From: Bacteroidaceae bacterium
Lineage (GTDB): Bacteria > Bacteroidota > Bacteroidia > Bacteroidales > Bacteroidaceae
Reading direction: 5' to 3'
Assembly: GCA_017651245.1 (NCBI GenBank)
Contig: JAGCDQ010000070.1
Span: forward strand, 1-36,676
Length of the DNA stretch: 36,676 nt
The notes under the pieces were generated by a model, which worked only from the letters and a program-made list of their open reading frames with translations, did not search any database and was not told the origin of the DNA. Of the stretch, positions 30,806 through 36,676 are shown piece after piece. Position numbers and translations under genes: made by a program. Within the stretch, counting starts at the first letter, position 1. Each line of letters starts with the position of its first letter.

Positions 30806-30901
30806 TTATCCGAACAAATCCGAATGGGTTCCTGTACCTGTAAAGAGAAGGGTTAACTCCGTGTCCTTGCGAAAGGACTTCGTCATTTGAATTTCGTACA
30901 T
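30806..30901 (-). pseudogene. YafQ/RelE-family toxin with internal deletion
   Basis: Thirty-one codons read MYEIQMTKSFRKD followed by TELTLLFTGTGTHSDLFG. The first part is the N-terminal strand and helix start of a YafQ-type mRNA interferase and the second part is the family's C-terminal strand ending TGTHSDLF. The roughly 60 central residues, including the catalytic histidines, are missing, and the two ends are joined in frame. It must be inactive. It starts four bases after the antitoxin stop, as in an intact operon. Confidence 0.82.
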
Positions 30902-30905
30902 GTGC

Positions 30906-31109
30906 TTAGATTCCTAATGACTGAAACATTTCTTCTGAAGAGGAGAACTTCTCCACACGTCCTGCTAACTTATCTTCCTGTGAGCGAAGATAGCTACTCT
31001 TTGACTTCTGAGAAAGTTTATGGGTCAGAACGCCTAATGCCTTCAAATATACCATCAATGCCTTACCATTGGTGGAACGTTCATTTACTGTAATTGCGTA
31101 TGTTGCCAT
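30906..31109 (-). CDS. Antitoxin of the YafQ-type locus
   Basis: A 67-residue protein beginning MATYAITVNERSTNGKALMV. The N-terminal ITVNERxxxGKAL pattern is characteristic of Bacteroidetes antitoxins paired with RelE/YafQ toxins, with the N-terminal half for dimerisation and DNA binding and the C-terminal half (GRVEKFSSSEEMFQSLGI) for toxin wrapping. Its cognate toxin gene downstream has lost the middle of its coding sequence, so this is an orphan antitoxin. Its promoter region (31117-31176) is identical over 60 bases to that of the second antitoxin at 36091-36351. It may still repress that promoter, which would couple the two loci. Confidence 0.78.
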   Translation of the reverse strand: MATYAITVNERSTNGKALMVYLKALGVLTHKLSQKSKSSYLRSQEDKLAGRVEKFSSSEEMFQSLGI

Positions 31110-31116
31110 AGCTATT

Positions 31117-31176
31117 TCCTTTCTTTATTCTTTTCAGTTGCAAAGATACTACATTTCTTTCGATATTACCAAATAA
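31117..31176. repeat. 60-base promoter repeat, copy 1 (copy 2 at 36359-36418)
   Basis: Sixty bases are identical between the promoters of the two antitoxin genes, although the proteins differ. The block holds both -7 and -33 elements and ends close to the start codons. Confidence 0.92.
31141..31173 (-). promoter_or_regulatory. Promoter of the YafQ-type antitoxin
   Basis: A -33 TTTG (31170-31173 on the complement) and -7 TATCTTTG (31141-31148) are separated by 21 bases, 31 bases upstream of the ATG. Confidence 0.65.
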
Positions 31177-31182
31177 TTTCGT

Positions 31183-31209
31183 CACTTTTTCTTTTTCACT
31201 CATTCACCA
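31183..31209. repeat. 27-base direct repeat at the 3' end of the MG2-type gene (copy 1)
   Basis: Identical to 33885-33911. The repeat covers the last codons (Val-Asn-Glu), the stop and about 13 bases downstream of the MG2-type gene. Confidence 0.9.
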
Positions 31210-33868
31210 ACACTTTTCCGTCTTCTGTCATTCCTTCCACACTGATGTACATCTCCTCGCAAGTGGAGTTGTTGAAGAACTCCACTTTGGCTTTACCTTG
31301 GGCATCAGTCTTGATGTCGGGTTGCCACCAGATGGTGCGTCGGAAATCCGCCATCGGGGGAATCACGCTGTAGTCCTCTGTCTTGAAGGTGGAGGCTTGG
31401 TTGAACCCTTGGAAGTAGGTGCGGCGAAGTCCTTTGTTGCTCTCGGTGCTGTACCTGATATGCGTGTAGAAATACACTCGGACAGCATTATTCGTTTCCT
31501 TGGGGCTGTCTGGCACAATGTACAGGCTTTTTATGTCGCTCATCCAGAATGGAAAGAATCTGTGGAAGAGAGCTCCGAAGTTACTGGAGACTCCTCCCAG
31601 CGGCTCATTATTGCAATTCTCAAAGTCATCTAAAGGAGTTCCTAAAATCCTATCCACAGTAGTACTTATTGATGAATTCAAGCCCACCCCGTCACTTCCT
31701 TCAAAAAGATCTATCATTCTATCTCCATTATCCACAATCCATTTGATGGGACGACCTCCATAGGATATCCTTCCAGATGTGGAGTCTCTTGGCATTTCCG
31801 AGCAAACAAACATTTTATTGTTCTTGCAAAGGAACTCAAAGATGGTCAATTCAGGCTCGCCCCTGTCAAGAATCTTTTCCAGTTCCTTATCTATGTCATA
31901 GTATAATGTTGCATACTGTTTCCCATACGCCTCATTCTTGTATCTCCAATCATCATTGGTGAAGTACCGCTTCTTTGCCTTCACCGTCACGTTCTGCAAT
32001 ACGTGGTCTTTCTCTGTGATGGGAATGAACTCGTCTTCCTCCTCTTCCAACTCCTCAAAGGGCTTCTTCACAAAAGCATTGGGCTTAAGCGGATGCAGGA
32101 TGGTTTCTTCAAGGGGAGTGAGGTATCTTGCCTCTGGCGAGAACTGTCTGTCAATCCCCACATAATAGGTCTTGGTCTTTTCTTTCTTCTTCCCGTCCCT
32201 CGTCGTGTAGATGCACATCTTCCATTCGCCATCTATAAACGGCAGTTTGAAAGCATAGCTGCCTACAGAATCTGTCCTTGTGTTGCCAATCAGGCTCTGT
32301 CCTTTCTCGTTATAAAGGATGGCATACAGATGGACGTTTGAAACAGGATTTCGCTTACGATAGACGTTCAACTTGCCAAACAGGTAGAACTGGTCTTCAA
32401 TAGGCTGTGCCTTGCGGAAACTGTACCTTCCCGACATCAATCTCCAGTCATAGCGTCGCCAGCCTTGCGTCAGCATCAACAGGTCGGCATCTTGTCGATG
32501 TTCCTTGTCGTCTGCCTCGAAGTAGTAGTCAACATTGTGGATATAGCCCTTCACTTCAGAACTGAGCAGCATCCAGGTCTTCATGTTGCCTTGCTTGCCG
32601 TTCGTCATGTTTTTGGCATCAATCGCAGAGAAAGAGAGGTTGGCATGAGGTTTTGTCTGCAATTCCAATTCCACCTTTCCACAAGGTTTCAACTTACTTG
32701 TCTTAGCCACAATTCGGATGCTATCCGATTTGTCTGGCTTAGGACACAAGAAGAAAAGTCTTTCTGCCACAATCCTTCCCATACTGTCAAAGAAGGTCAT
32801 CTGGTTCACTCCCTCTGGCATAGATTGTCTGTCCAGCTCTATCTCGATGAGTGGGGCAGCAGTCAGTGTGTCGCATCGGAAGATGTTGCCGTTATGCATG
32901 AGGACATAACCCAGTTGATTGCCACAGAGGTTGTCTGTGCATTGAAGAGTGGCAAGCATGTTCTCGTTGACTGCATCCACATGAAGCGCACATCCTTCCT
33001 TCTTTGCTTCTGGCAGCGTGAAGTGCTGCACCCCTCTACTCATTCTCTTCCTGAGGTTCCTCATCTGGAAAGTCAGCTTGCCTGAATCTGGCACCAGTTC
33101 AAAGATTCCCCTTCCCAATGTGTCCGTCTGGACAGAGGCAAGCACGTCTCCTGCCTCGTTCATCACAAAGCCTTCTCCCTCGTGCGGATGCCCGTTGTCA
33201 TCCACTGCCAATACCGCCACACGGCATTTCTTGCCCACGATGAGGTCACCACCTTCGGGGTAGAACTTCACGCTGATGGTCTTCATCAGGTCGTTGGTGT
33301 AGATGCCCTCGTCTATCGCATTCTGGTAGAGCGAGTCCTCGCTGATGCGGTTGTTAGGGTCACGGGCTGAATAGAGCATGGTTCTTATGGTCAGGTCGGA
33401 GTAGTCGCCCTCCTTCTTGGGAGCCTTGAACACAGGGAAGACACGGGAGAACACAGCGTTCGTTCCCCAGTTGGTCATGTAGCGAGTGTAGGCACGAACC
33501 TCATAATAGCCCGATGTGAGCAGGGTGTCCAGCTTGATGTCCCCATGAGACACTCCTAAGGAGTCGATGGGGTATTTGCGTGTCTTGACCACATCGCCAC
33601 TCGGATTCAGCAGTTCCACATACAGCACCTTGCTCAAGTCCGACAAATGTCCGTTGTCTGTTCTTGTTACATAGGCCTTGAACCAAAGGGTTTCATTCTC
33701 GAAGTAGCCCATGTTGTCGAAGTGCAGATACACCTTCTCCTGTGGCATCACCTTATTGAAGTTCATCGCCTTCTGGATATACGACAAGATGCGCGTTGTC
33801 TCCTCACTTTGTGCATGTATGGACAAAGTAAAGAGCATCAAGAATAATATGTGGAGCAGTTTGTACAT
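31196..33868 (-). CDS. Large secreted protein with MG2 (macroglobulin-like) and plug-like domains
   Basis: An 890-residue protein starting MYKLLHILFLMLFTLSIHAQ, a clean signal peptide. Residues about 38-150 (PQEKVYLHFDNMGYFENETLWFKAYV..., SGYYEVRAYTRYM) are an MG2-type macroglobulin domain. Further beta domains follow, including a carboxypeptidase-regulatory-like one near 505-570 (NVYRKRNPVSNVHLYAILYNE). An acidic stretch EELEEEEDEF precedes a plug-like domain (VTVKAKKRYF ... GGRPIKWIVDNG). This layout is common in Bacteroidetes surface proteins of unknown role. The frame extends 11 codons to a GTG, but the ATG at 33868 gives the standard signal peptide. The gene is bracketed by a 27-base direct repeat. 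Confidence 0.75.
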   Translation of the reverse strand: MYKLLHILFLMLFTLSIHAQSEETTRILSYIQKAMNFNKVMPQEKVYLHFDNMGYFENETLWFKAYVTRTDNGHLSDLSKVLYVELLNPSGDVVKTRKYPIDSLGVSHGDIKLDTLLTSGYYEVRAYTRYMTNWGTNAVFSRVFPVFKAPKKEGDYSDLTIRTMLYSARDPNNRISEDSLYQNAIDEGIYTNDLMKTISVKFYPEGGDLIVGKKCRVAVLAVDDNGHPHEGEGFVMNEAGDVLASVQTDTLGRGIFELVPDSGKLTFQMRNLRKRMSRGVQHFTLPEAKKEGCALHVDAVNENMLATLQCTDNLCGNQLGYVLMHNGNIFRCDTLTAAPLIEIELDRQSMPEGVNQMTFFDSMGRIVAERLFFLCPKPDKSDSIRIVAKTSKLKPCGKVELELQTKPHANLSFSAIDAKNMTNGKQGNMKTWMLLSSEVKGYIHNVDYYFEADDKEHRQDADLLMLTQGWRRYDWRLMSGRYSFRKAQPIEDQFYLFGKLNVYRKRNPVSNVHLYAILYNEKGQSLIGNTRTDSVGSYAFKLPFIDGEWKMCIYTTRDGKKKEKTKTYYVGIDRQFSPEARYLTPLEETILHPLKPNAFVKKPFEELEEEEDEFIPITEKDHVLQNVTVKAKKRYFTNDDWRYKNEAYGKQYATLYYDIDKELEKILDRGEPELTIFEFLCKNNKMFVCSEMPRDSTSGRISYGGRPIKWIVDNGDRMIDLFEGSDGVGLNSSISTTVDRILGTPLDDFENCNNEPLGGVSSNFGALFHRFFPFWMSDIKSLYIVPDSPKETNNAVRVYFYTHIRYSTESNKGLRRTYFQGFNQASTFKTEDYSVIPPMADFRRTIWWQPDIKTDAQGKAKVEFFNNSTCEEMYISVEGMTEDGKVLVNE

Positions 33869-33884
33869 GGAGTTATAGATTTTC

Positions 33885-33911
33885 CACTTTTTCTTTTTCA
33901 CTCATTCACCA
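33885..33911. repeat. 27-base direct repeat upstream of the MG2-type gene (copy 2)
   Basis: Identical to 31183-31209. Here it lies 16 bases upstream of the ATG and still carries the bases encoding Val-Asn-Glu-stop, as if it were the tail of a lost paralogue in tandem. Confidence 0.9.
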
Positions 33912-34056
33912 TTTACTTTTTTAATTATTGACAGCACAGAACTTCACAGTCCCGTGCTGCCCATAGCGTGATTTTTCTTGCATGTGTTGCTACTAAATCT
34001 TTTACTAATCTATCGAAAAAAACCATCTTGTTGTTTCTGTTTATCCAGCCTTCCAA

Positions 34057-35436
34057 CTATTTGGCCACTTGGTTTTGCCGTTCCTCGCTTCTAAGATAAA
34101 CCATCAAGAGCTCTGCAATGTCTTTCATTCTGCCTGTAAAAATGGATTGGGGAATCAATTGTTTCAGCACTTTTGACGGCAATGCCCCTTCCTGTATGAA
34201 GCACAAGGAGCAACCTTCCTCGTTTCCATGTTCCTTCAGGTAGTTCCTGAGGATGGAGTCGGTCTCCTCTGCAGTATGGTATTTGTTGGCGTTCTCTATC
34301 ACTTCGTCTGCCTTGATCCAATTATTGTAGAATCCTGTTCCACTCACATAGAAAGAGCCATTCATCACTTTCACCTCAGCCTTTTCGCCTGGCACGAAGG
34401 GGAATCGGACGCAATGGGTGCAGATGGAGCCATCAGGGAATGTGGCGAACAAGTCTGCCAGATAGGGCTTGTCGAGATAAGTGGAGAAGGAACACTTCTT
34501 GTCTTTGGCAGCAATGTCAGCAATCTGGTTTCTGCCATATCCGTTCAGCACGTTATACAAATACACCAGATAGCCGGAATCACCGATGCCCTCTGAGATG
34601 TGGACGTTCATGCTGAAGTTGGGTTTTCTCTTCTTAGACTGTTCTGCCTTGCGAACGCCTATTATCTGGTAGTGCTGCTTATCATCATGATAAGAAAAGA
34701 ACTTCGCGCCCTTTGGCAATGGCTCGAAGGCGTAGTAACCACCGAACACGCGCACATCCTGGCTGTTGTTATCATCCACTTCTCCCATCAGGGCACGCTT
34801 CAGCTTGTACTGGTTGCCTGCTTCATCTTCAAGATATGCCTCTTTGGAAATGTTCATTTTATATGTGTGCTCGTTGTACACAATCCTGCACACGGTCTCC
34901 TCCTCATTGAAAATGACATCCTTTATATACATAGAGTTGGGCACGCTTGTGTCTTTGTCATACGCTACATCCTTCCACACTTTGCCCTTCACCTTGGGCA
35001 GATGAGGCGATTCCCATTTAGTTTCCTTTCTGACAGCTTCCACGGCACGAGCGATTTTCATCCTGTAGCTATAGGGTCTTTCCATTTCGAAATAACCGTT
35101 GTGCACCGTCAGTTTCACCGTCTCGCCTGGCACGAAGAAGAGACCAATCCACGCAGAGCAAAGTTCGCCTCCAGGGAAGATGCAGCGTACGCGGCCAGCC
35201 TTCATCTTGTCCAACGGAATGGAATAGGTGAATCGCTTGTTCACCACAGGAACTGTGGCGATCGGCTTGCTGTCCTCATCAATCCTGAAATACTCGTCGC
35301 CTATATAGATGTTGTAGCACGAGTCCGTGATATTCTCATCCACATAGCCGTCAATCGTAAATACTTGTTTCTCTTGTGCCTGCATCCCAAGCACGTTCAG
35401 GCATAATGCCATTAAGAAAAGAGTCAGCTTTTTCAT
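34057..35436 (-). CDS. Secreted protein with two DUF4369-like domains, no thioredoxin domain
   Basis: A 459-residue protein with signal peptide MKKLTLFLMALCLNVLGMQAQ. Residues about 25-122 and 273-372 are related to each other: FTIDGYVDENITDSCYNIYI / FSMNVHISEGIGDSGYLVYL, and FFVPGETVKLTVHNGYF / FPFVPGEKAEVKVMNGSF. They resemble the DUF4369 domain found ahead of thioredoxin domains in Bacteroidetes TlpA-like proteins. Between them (about 165-270) is another beta domain with FEPLPKGAKFF. No CxxC thioredoxin motif is present, so redox activity is not expected. The C-terminal 85 residues are helical. Signal peptide and leader match the gene at 29301-30359. Repeat copy C lies upstream. Envelope location is likely; function unknown. 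Confidence 0.7.
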   Translation of the reverse strand: MKKLTLFLMALCLNVLGMQAQEKQVFTIDGYVDENITDSCYNIYIGDEYFRIDEDSKPIATVPVVNKRFTYSIPLDKMKAGRVRCIFPGGELCSAWIGLFFVPGETVKLTVHNGYFEMERPYSYRMKIARAVEAVRKETKWESPHLPKVKGKVWKDVAYDKDTSVPNSMYIKDVIFNEEETVCRIVYNEHTYKMNISKEAYLEDEAGNQYKLKRALMGEVDDNNSQDVRVFGGYYAFEPLPKGAKFFSYHDDKQHYQIIGVRKAEQSKKRKPNFSMNVHISEGIGDSGYLVYLYNVLNGYGRNQIADIAAKDKKCSFSTYLDKPYLADLFATFPDGSICTHCVRFPFVPGEKAEVKVMNGSFYVSGTGFYNNWIKADEVIENANKYHTAEETDSILRNYLKEHGNEEGCSLCFIQEGALPSKVLKQLIPQSIFTGRMKDIAELLMVYLRSEERQNQVAK

Positions 35437-35537
35437 GATTGTAAATTTTATTAGTTGTTTCTATTTGTATATTACCCGTTTTACTAAAAATGTATAATCC
35501 GAAAGGCACTTTTTTTACATGATAGGTGCATTTTTAA

Positions 35538-35716
35538 CATTTCGCTTGCAAAATTACGTGTTTTTCATGAAGTGACAGCGGATAGGGTGTGGAAAAGTTT
35601 TGTCGCCAAAATACAACAACTAAATCATTCTAAAACAATAGCTTGTAAAGAAAAATGTTACATGACTGAAAGAAACTGGTGTGGAAAAGTGATGGATGTT
35701 ACATCAAATTTTAGAT
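35538..35716. repeat. Three-copy intergenic element, copy C
   Basis: Nearly identical to copy A over most of its length and to copy B over the core. It contains both GTGTGGAAAAGT boxes and both ATGTTACAT boxes. It lies between the terminator of the YoeB locus and the promoter of the DUF4369-like gene. Confidence 0.9.
35549..35556 (-). promoter_or_regulatory. -7 promoter box of the DUF4369-like gene
   Basis: TAATTTTG on the minus strand, at the same position within copy C as the box of copy B. No -33 TTTG is found here, unlike copy B. The leader to the ATG is about 108 bases. Confidence 0.45.
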
Positions 35717-35738
35717 ATCAGGGGATTCTATAATAACG

Positions 35739-35759
35739 AAAACGCCCCAAAAAGGGACG
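35739..35759 (-). terminator. Terminator of the YoeB locus
   Basis: Stem CGCCCC (35743-35748) / GGGACG (35754-35759) with a five-base loop is followed on the minus strand by TTTTCG. It lies 59 bases after the toxin stop. Confidence 0.5.
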
Positions 35760-35818
35760 AAAAGAAAAAGTGTAAACAGTATGAAACTAGTTTCAGTATT
35801 TCAGAAATAATATGTTGA

Positions 35819-36094
35819 TTATTTGTCGTTGTAGTGTTCTTCTGCCTGGATAATTAGGACGGTAACACGGTCATCATAAATGTCGTAGATGATGCGGTCA
35901 GCGGCAGTGATGTGGCGCGAGTAGGTCACGTCGTGCCCACCGACAAGAGGTTCTGGATGCCCAAGACCAGTACGAGGATGCTCCATGATGTCGAGCAGAA
36001 TCTTGGTAGCTTTCTTAAATAGGCGTGGATTGGATTTCTTCCACTTCCGCAACGTCTTGTCCGCTTCCTTGGAATACTCTATCGTGTACATCAT
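35819..36094 (-). CDS. YoeB-family (Txe/YoeB) toxin
   Basis: A 91-residue RelE-fold mRNA interferase of the Txe/YoeB family: YTIEYSKEADKTLRKWKKSN at the start, HPRTGLGHPEPLVGGHDVTYSRHI in the middle, RIIYDIYDDRVTVLIIQAEEHYNDK at the end. The C-terminal His84-Tyr85 pair and the Arg and Glu positions of the YoeB active site are present, so it looks intact. These toxins cut mRNA in the ribosomal A site when free. The ATG overlaps the antitoxin stop as ATGA. Initiation may be at either of two successive ATG codons. Confidence 0.9.
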   Translation of the reverse strand: MMYTIEYSKEADKTLRKWKKSNPRLFKKATKILLDIMEHPRTGLGHPEPLVGGHDVTYSRHITAADRIIYDIYDDRVTVLIIQAEEHYNDK

Positions 36095-36351
36095 AGACTG
36101 TCGAAGTATTTCTGCATCTCCTCAGGAGTGTGGCATGAAATGGTCTCGCCTTTGGCGTATTCCTCACGGGCTTTCTTCATCGAACGGCGCAGGGCGGGCG
36201 TAATGCTTCTGTCATCGTTGATGGTGGCGGTGCGCACCGATGCGATGCCACGAATCAGTTTCAAGGCTTTCTTGATATCGGCCACCACGGCATTGTCCTC
36301 CAGCGTGATAATCATCTGGGTGGACGGAGGTGTTAAAGTTGTTGCAATCAT
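36091..36351 (-). CDS. Antitoxin of the YoeB-family locus
   Basis: An 86-residue protein directly upstream of and overlapping the YoeB-type toxin. The N-terminal half (MIITLEDNAVVADIKKALKL) has the strand-helix pattern of a small dimerisation domain; the C-terminal half (MKKAREEYAKGETISCHTPEEMQKYFDSL) is the helical toxin-binding tail common in antitoxins of RelE/YoeB toxins. Its fold family (Phd/YefM or another) is not certain. The promoter is a 60-base sequence identical to that of the orphan antitoxin at 30906-31109. Met13 is an alternative start. Confidence 0.8.
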   Translation of the reverse strand: MIATTLTPPSTQMIITLEDNAVVADIKKALKLIRGIASVRTATINDDRSITPALRRSMKKAREEYAKGETISCHTPEEMQKYFDSL

Positions 36352-36358
36352 CTTGTTG

Positions 36359-36418
36359 TCCTTTCTTTATTCTTTTCAGTTGCAAAGATACTACATTTCT
36401 TTCGATATTACCAAATAA
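36359..36418. repeat. 60-base promoter repeat, copy 2
   Basis: Identical to 31117-31176 and overlaps the 39-base repeat that continues to 36448. Confidence 0.92.
36383..36415 (-). promoter_or_regulatory. Promoter of the YoeB-locus antitoxin
   Basis: A -33 TTTG (36412-36415 on the complement) and -7 TATCTTTG (36383-36390), 21 bases apart, 31 bases upstream of the ATG. Confidence 0.65.
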
Positions 36419-36448
36419 ATACAAAGAAAAAAAGTTTGGGAAGGAGTA
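36410..36448. repeat. 39-base direct repeat, copy 2 (copy 1 at 28608-28646)
   Basis: Identical to 28608-28646. Here it adjoins a T-run and hairpin at 36451-36501. Confidence 0.88.
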
Positions 36449-36450
36449 AT

Positions 36451-36501
36451 AAAAAACGAAGTCCCGCCGTGGTACGCATTGTTAGGAGGCGTGACGGGAA
36501 C
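36451..36501 (-). terminator. Minus-strand terminator upstream of the YoeB locus
   Basis: Stem GTCCCGCC (36461-36468) / GGCGTGACGGGAAC (36488-36501) with a small bulge is followed on the minus strand by six Ts. A promoter lies only ten bases further upstream, with no gene between. Confidence 0.55.
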
Positions 36502-36509
36502 TGTTGCTA

Positions 36510-36541
36510 CGAAGTTAGTGCTTTTATTAAAAACCACCAAA
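36510..36541 (-). promoter_or_regulatory. Promoter without an evident gene
   Basis: A -33 TTTG (36538-36541 on the complement) and -7 TAACTTCG (36510-36517) are separated by 20 bases. The transcript would meet the hairpin at 36451-36501 after about 55 bases. Confidence 0.5.
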
Positions 36542-36567
36542 TAAAAGCGGTGTTTTTTCATCAGAAG

Positions 36568-36606
36568 TTATTCACTTATTCACTTATTCACTTTGGACAT
36601 TAAGGT
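36568..36606. repeat. 39-base sequence, inverted copy of 19887-19925
   Basis: Contains three TTATTCAC units and CTTTGGACATTAAGG. It matches the reverse complement of the leader of the P5-like gene with one mismatch. Bases 36607-36676 show no gene that I can identify and end in an AT-rich run. Confidence 0.8.
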
Positions 36607-36676
36607 ATTTGAATACTCACAAGGAGGAAGGTAATCATCAGTGATAGGTTATTTAGAATTTTTATATTATATATAT

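Noticed and set aside
33932-33959. Inverted repeat CAGCAC / GTGCTG between the two large secreted-protein genes
   Set aside because: Only six base pairs with a 16-base loop and no T-run; it may be chance.
19355-36676. Search for transposase, integrase, relaxase or tRNA genes in the accessory part
   Set aside because: No frame shows such motifs and no tRNA-like cloverleaf was recognised by eye, so element boundaries cannot be set by att sites.

Overview
The window is a chromosomal segment of a Bacteroidetes bacterium, most likely a rumen or gut Prevotella-type member of the Prevotellaceae. Supporting signs are the proteins themselves (a DUF3467 protein next to rpsL, a two-gene family 9 glycoside hydrolase cluster, an outer-membrane beta-barrel with a carboxypeptidase-regulatory-like domain), the phylum-typical promoter boxes (-7 TAnnTTTG, sometimes with a -33 TTTG about 20 bases upstream), and a C-terminal YYDFGGR...PAKGFYLD-type tail. 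The species cannot be fixed from the sequence.

Bases 1-1439 hold the head of the str-type ribosomal cluster (start of rpsG, then rpsL) and the DUF3467 gene, with a long structured leader in between. Bases 1696-17536 are a plant-polysaccharide region: a PL10 pectate lyase, a Gfo/Idh/MocA oxidoreductase, two GH9 glucanases, a CBM48-type/esterase protein, a YqhD-like alcohol dehydrogenase, an outer-membrane barrel, a secreted GH43 enzyme with a sorting-tail-like C-terminus, and on the other strand a secreted GH2 enzyme with the N-x-K motif of beta-glucuronidases. The dehydrogenase, esterase and two GH9 genes are tightly spaced and read as one operon. There is no SusC/SusD pair. Then follow manA and a DUF4332 helix-hairpin-helix protein with a clear terminator.

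From about 19.3 kb the content is accessory. Bases 19355-24162 are a replication-type module of a mobile element without a visible integrase: a P5-like virion/lysozyme-like protein, a primase-like BT4734/DUF3987 (VapE-like) ATPase, two small proteins, a set of seven iteron-like repeats, and a UmuD-like S24 peptidase with a dyad operator. Bases 24347-28352 are a three-gene operon of an SF1 helicase fused to a PD-(D/E)XK nuclease, a GIY-YIG-like protein and a small membrane protein; this is the best candidate for a little-described (probably defence) system. Bases 28353-36676 are a patchwork of secreted-protein genes, two toxin-antitoxin loci (one with its toxin internally deleted), gene remnants, and several families of duplicated intergenic DNA.

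The most unusual feature is the repeated DNA. An element of about 180-215 bases occurs three times (28770, 30460, 35538), always just upstream of a minus-strand promoter; two copies drive genes that share leader and signal peptide but have unrelated mature proteins. Arrays of 7-base units lie directly against the stop codons of several genes, and the same units are translated inside the VapE-like gene as linker sequence.
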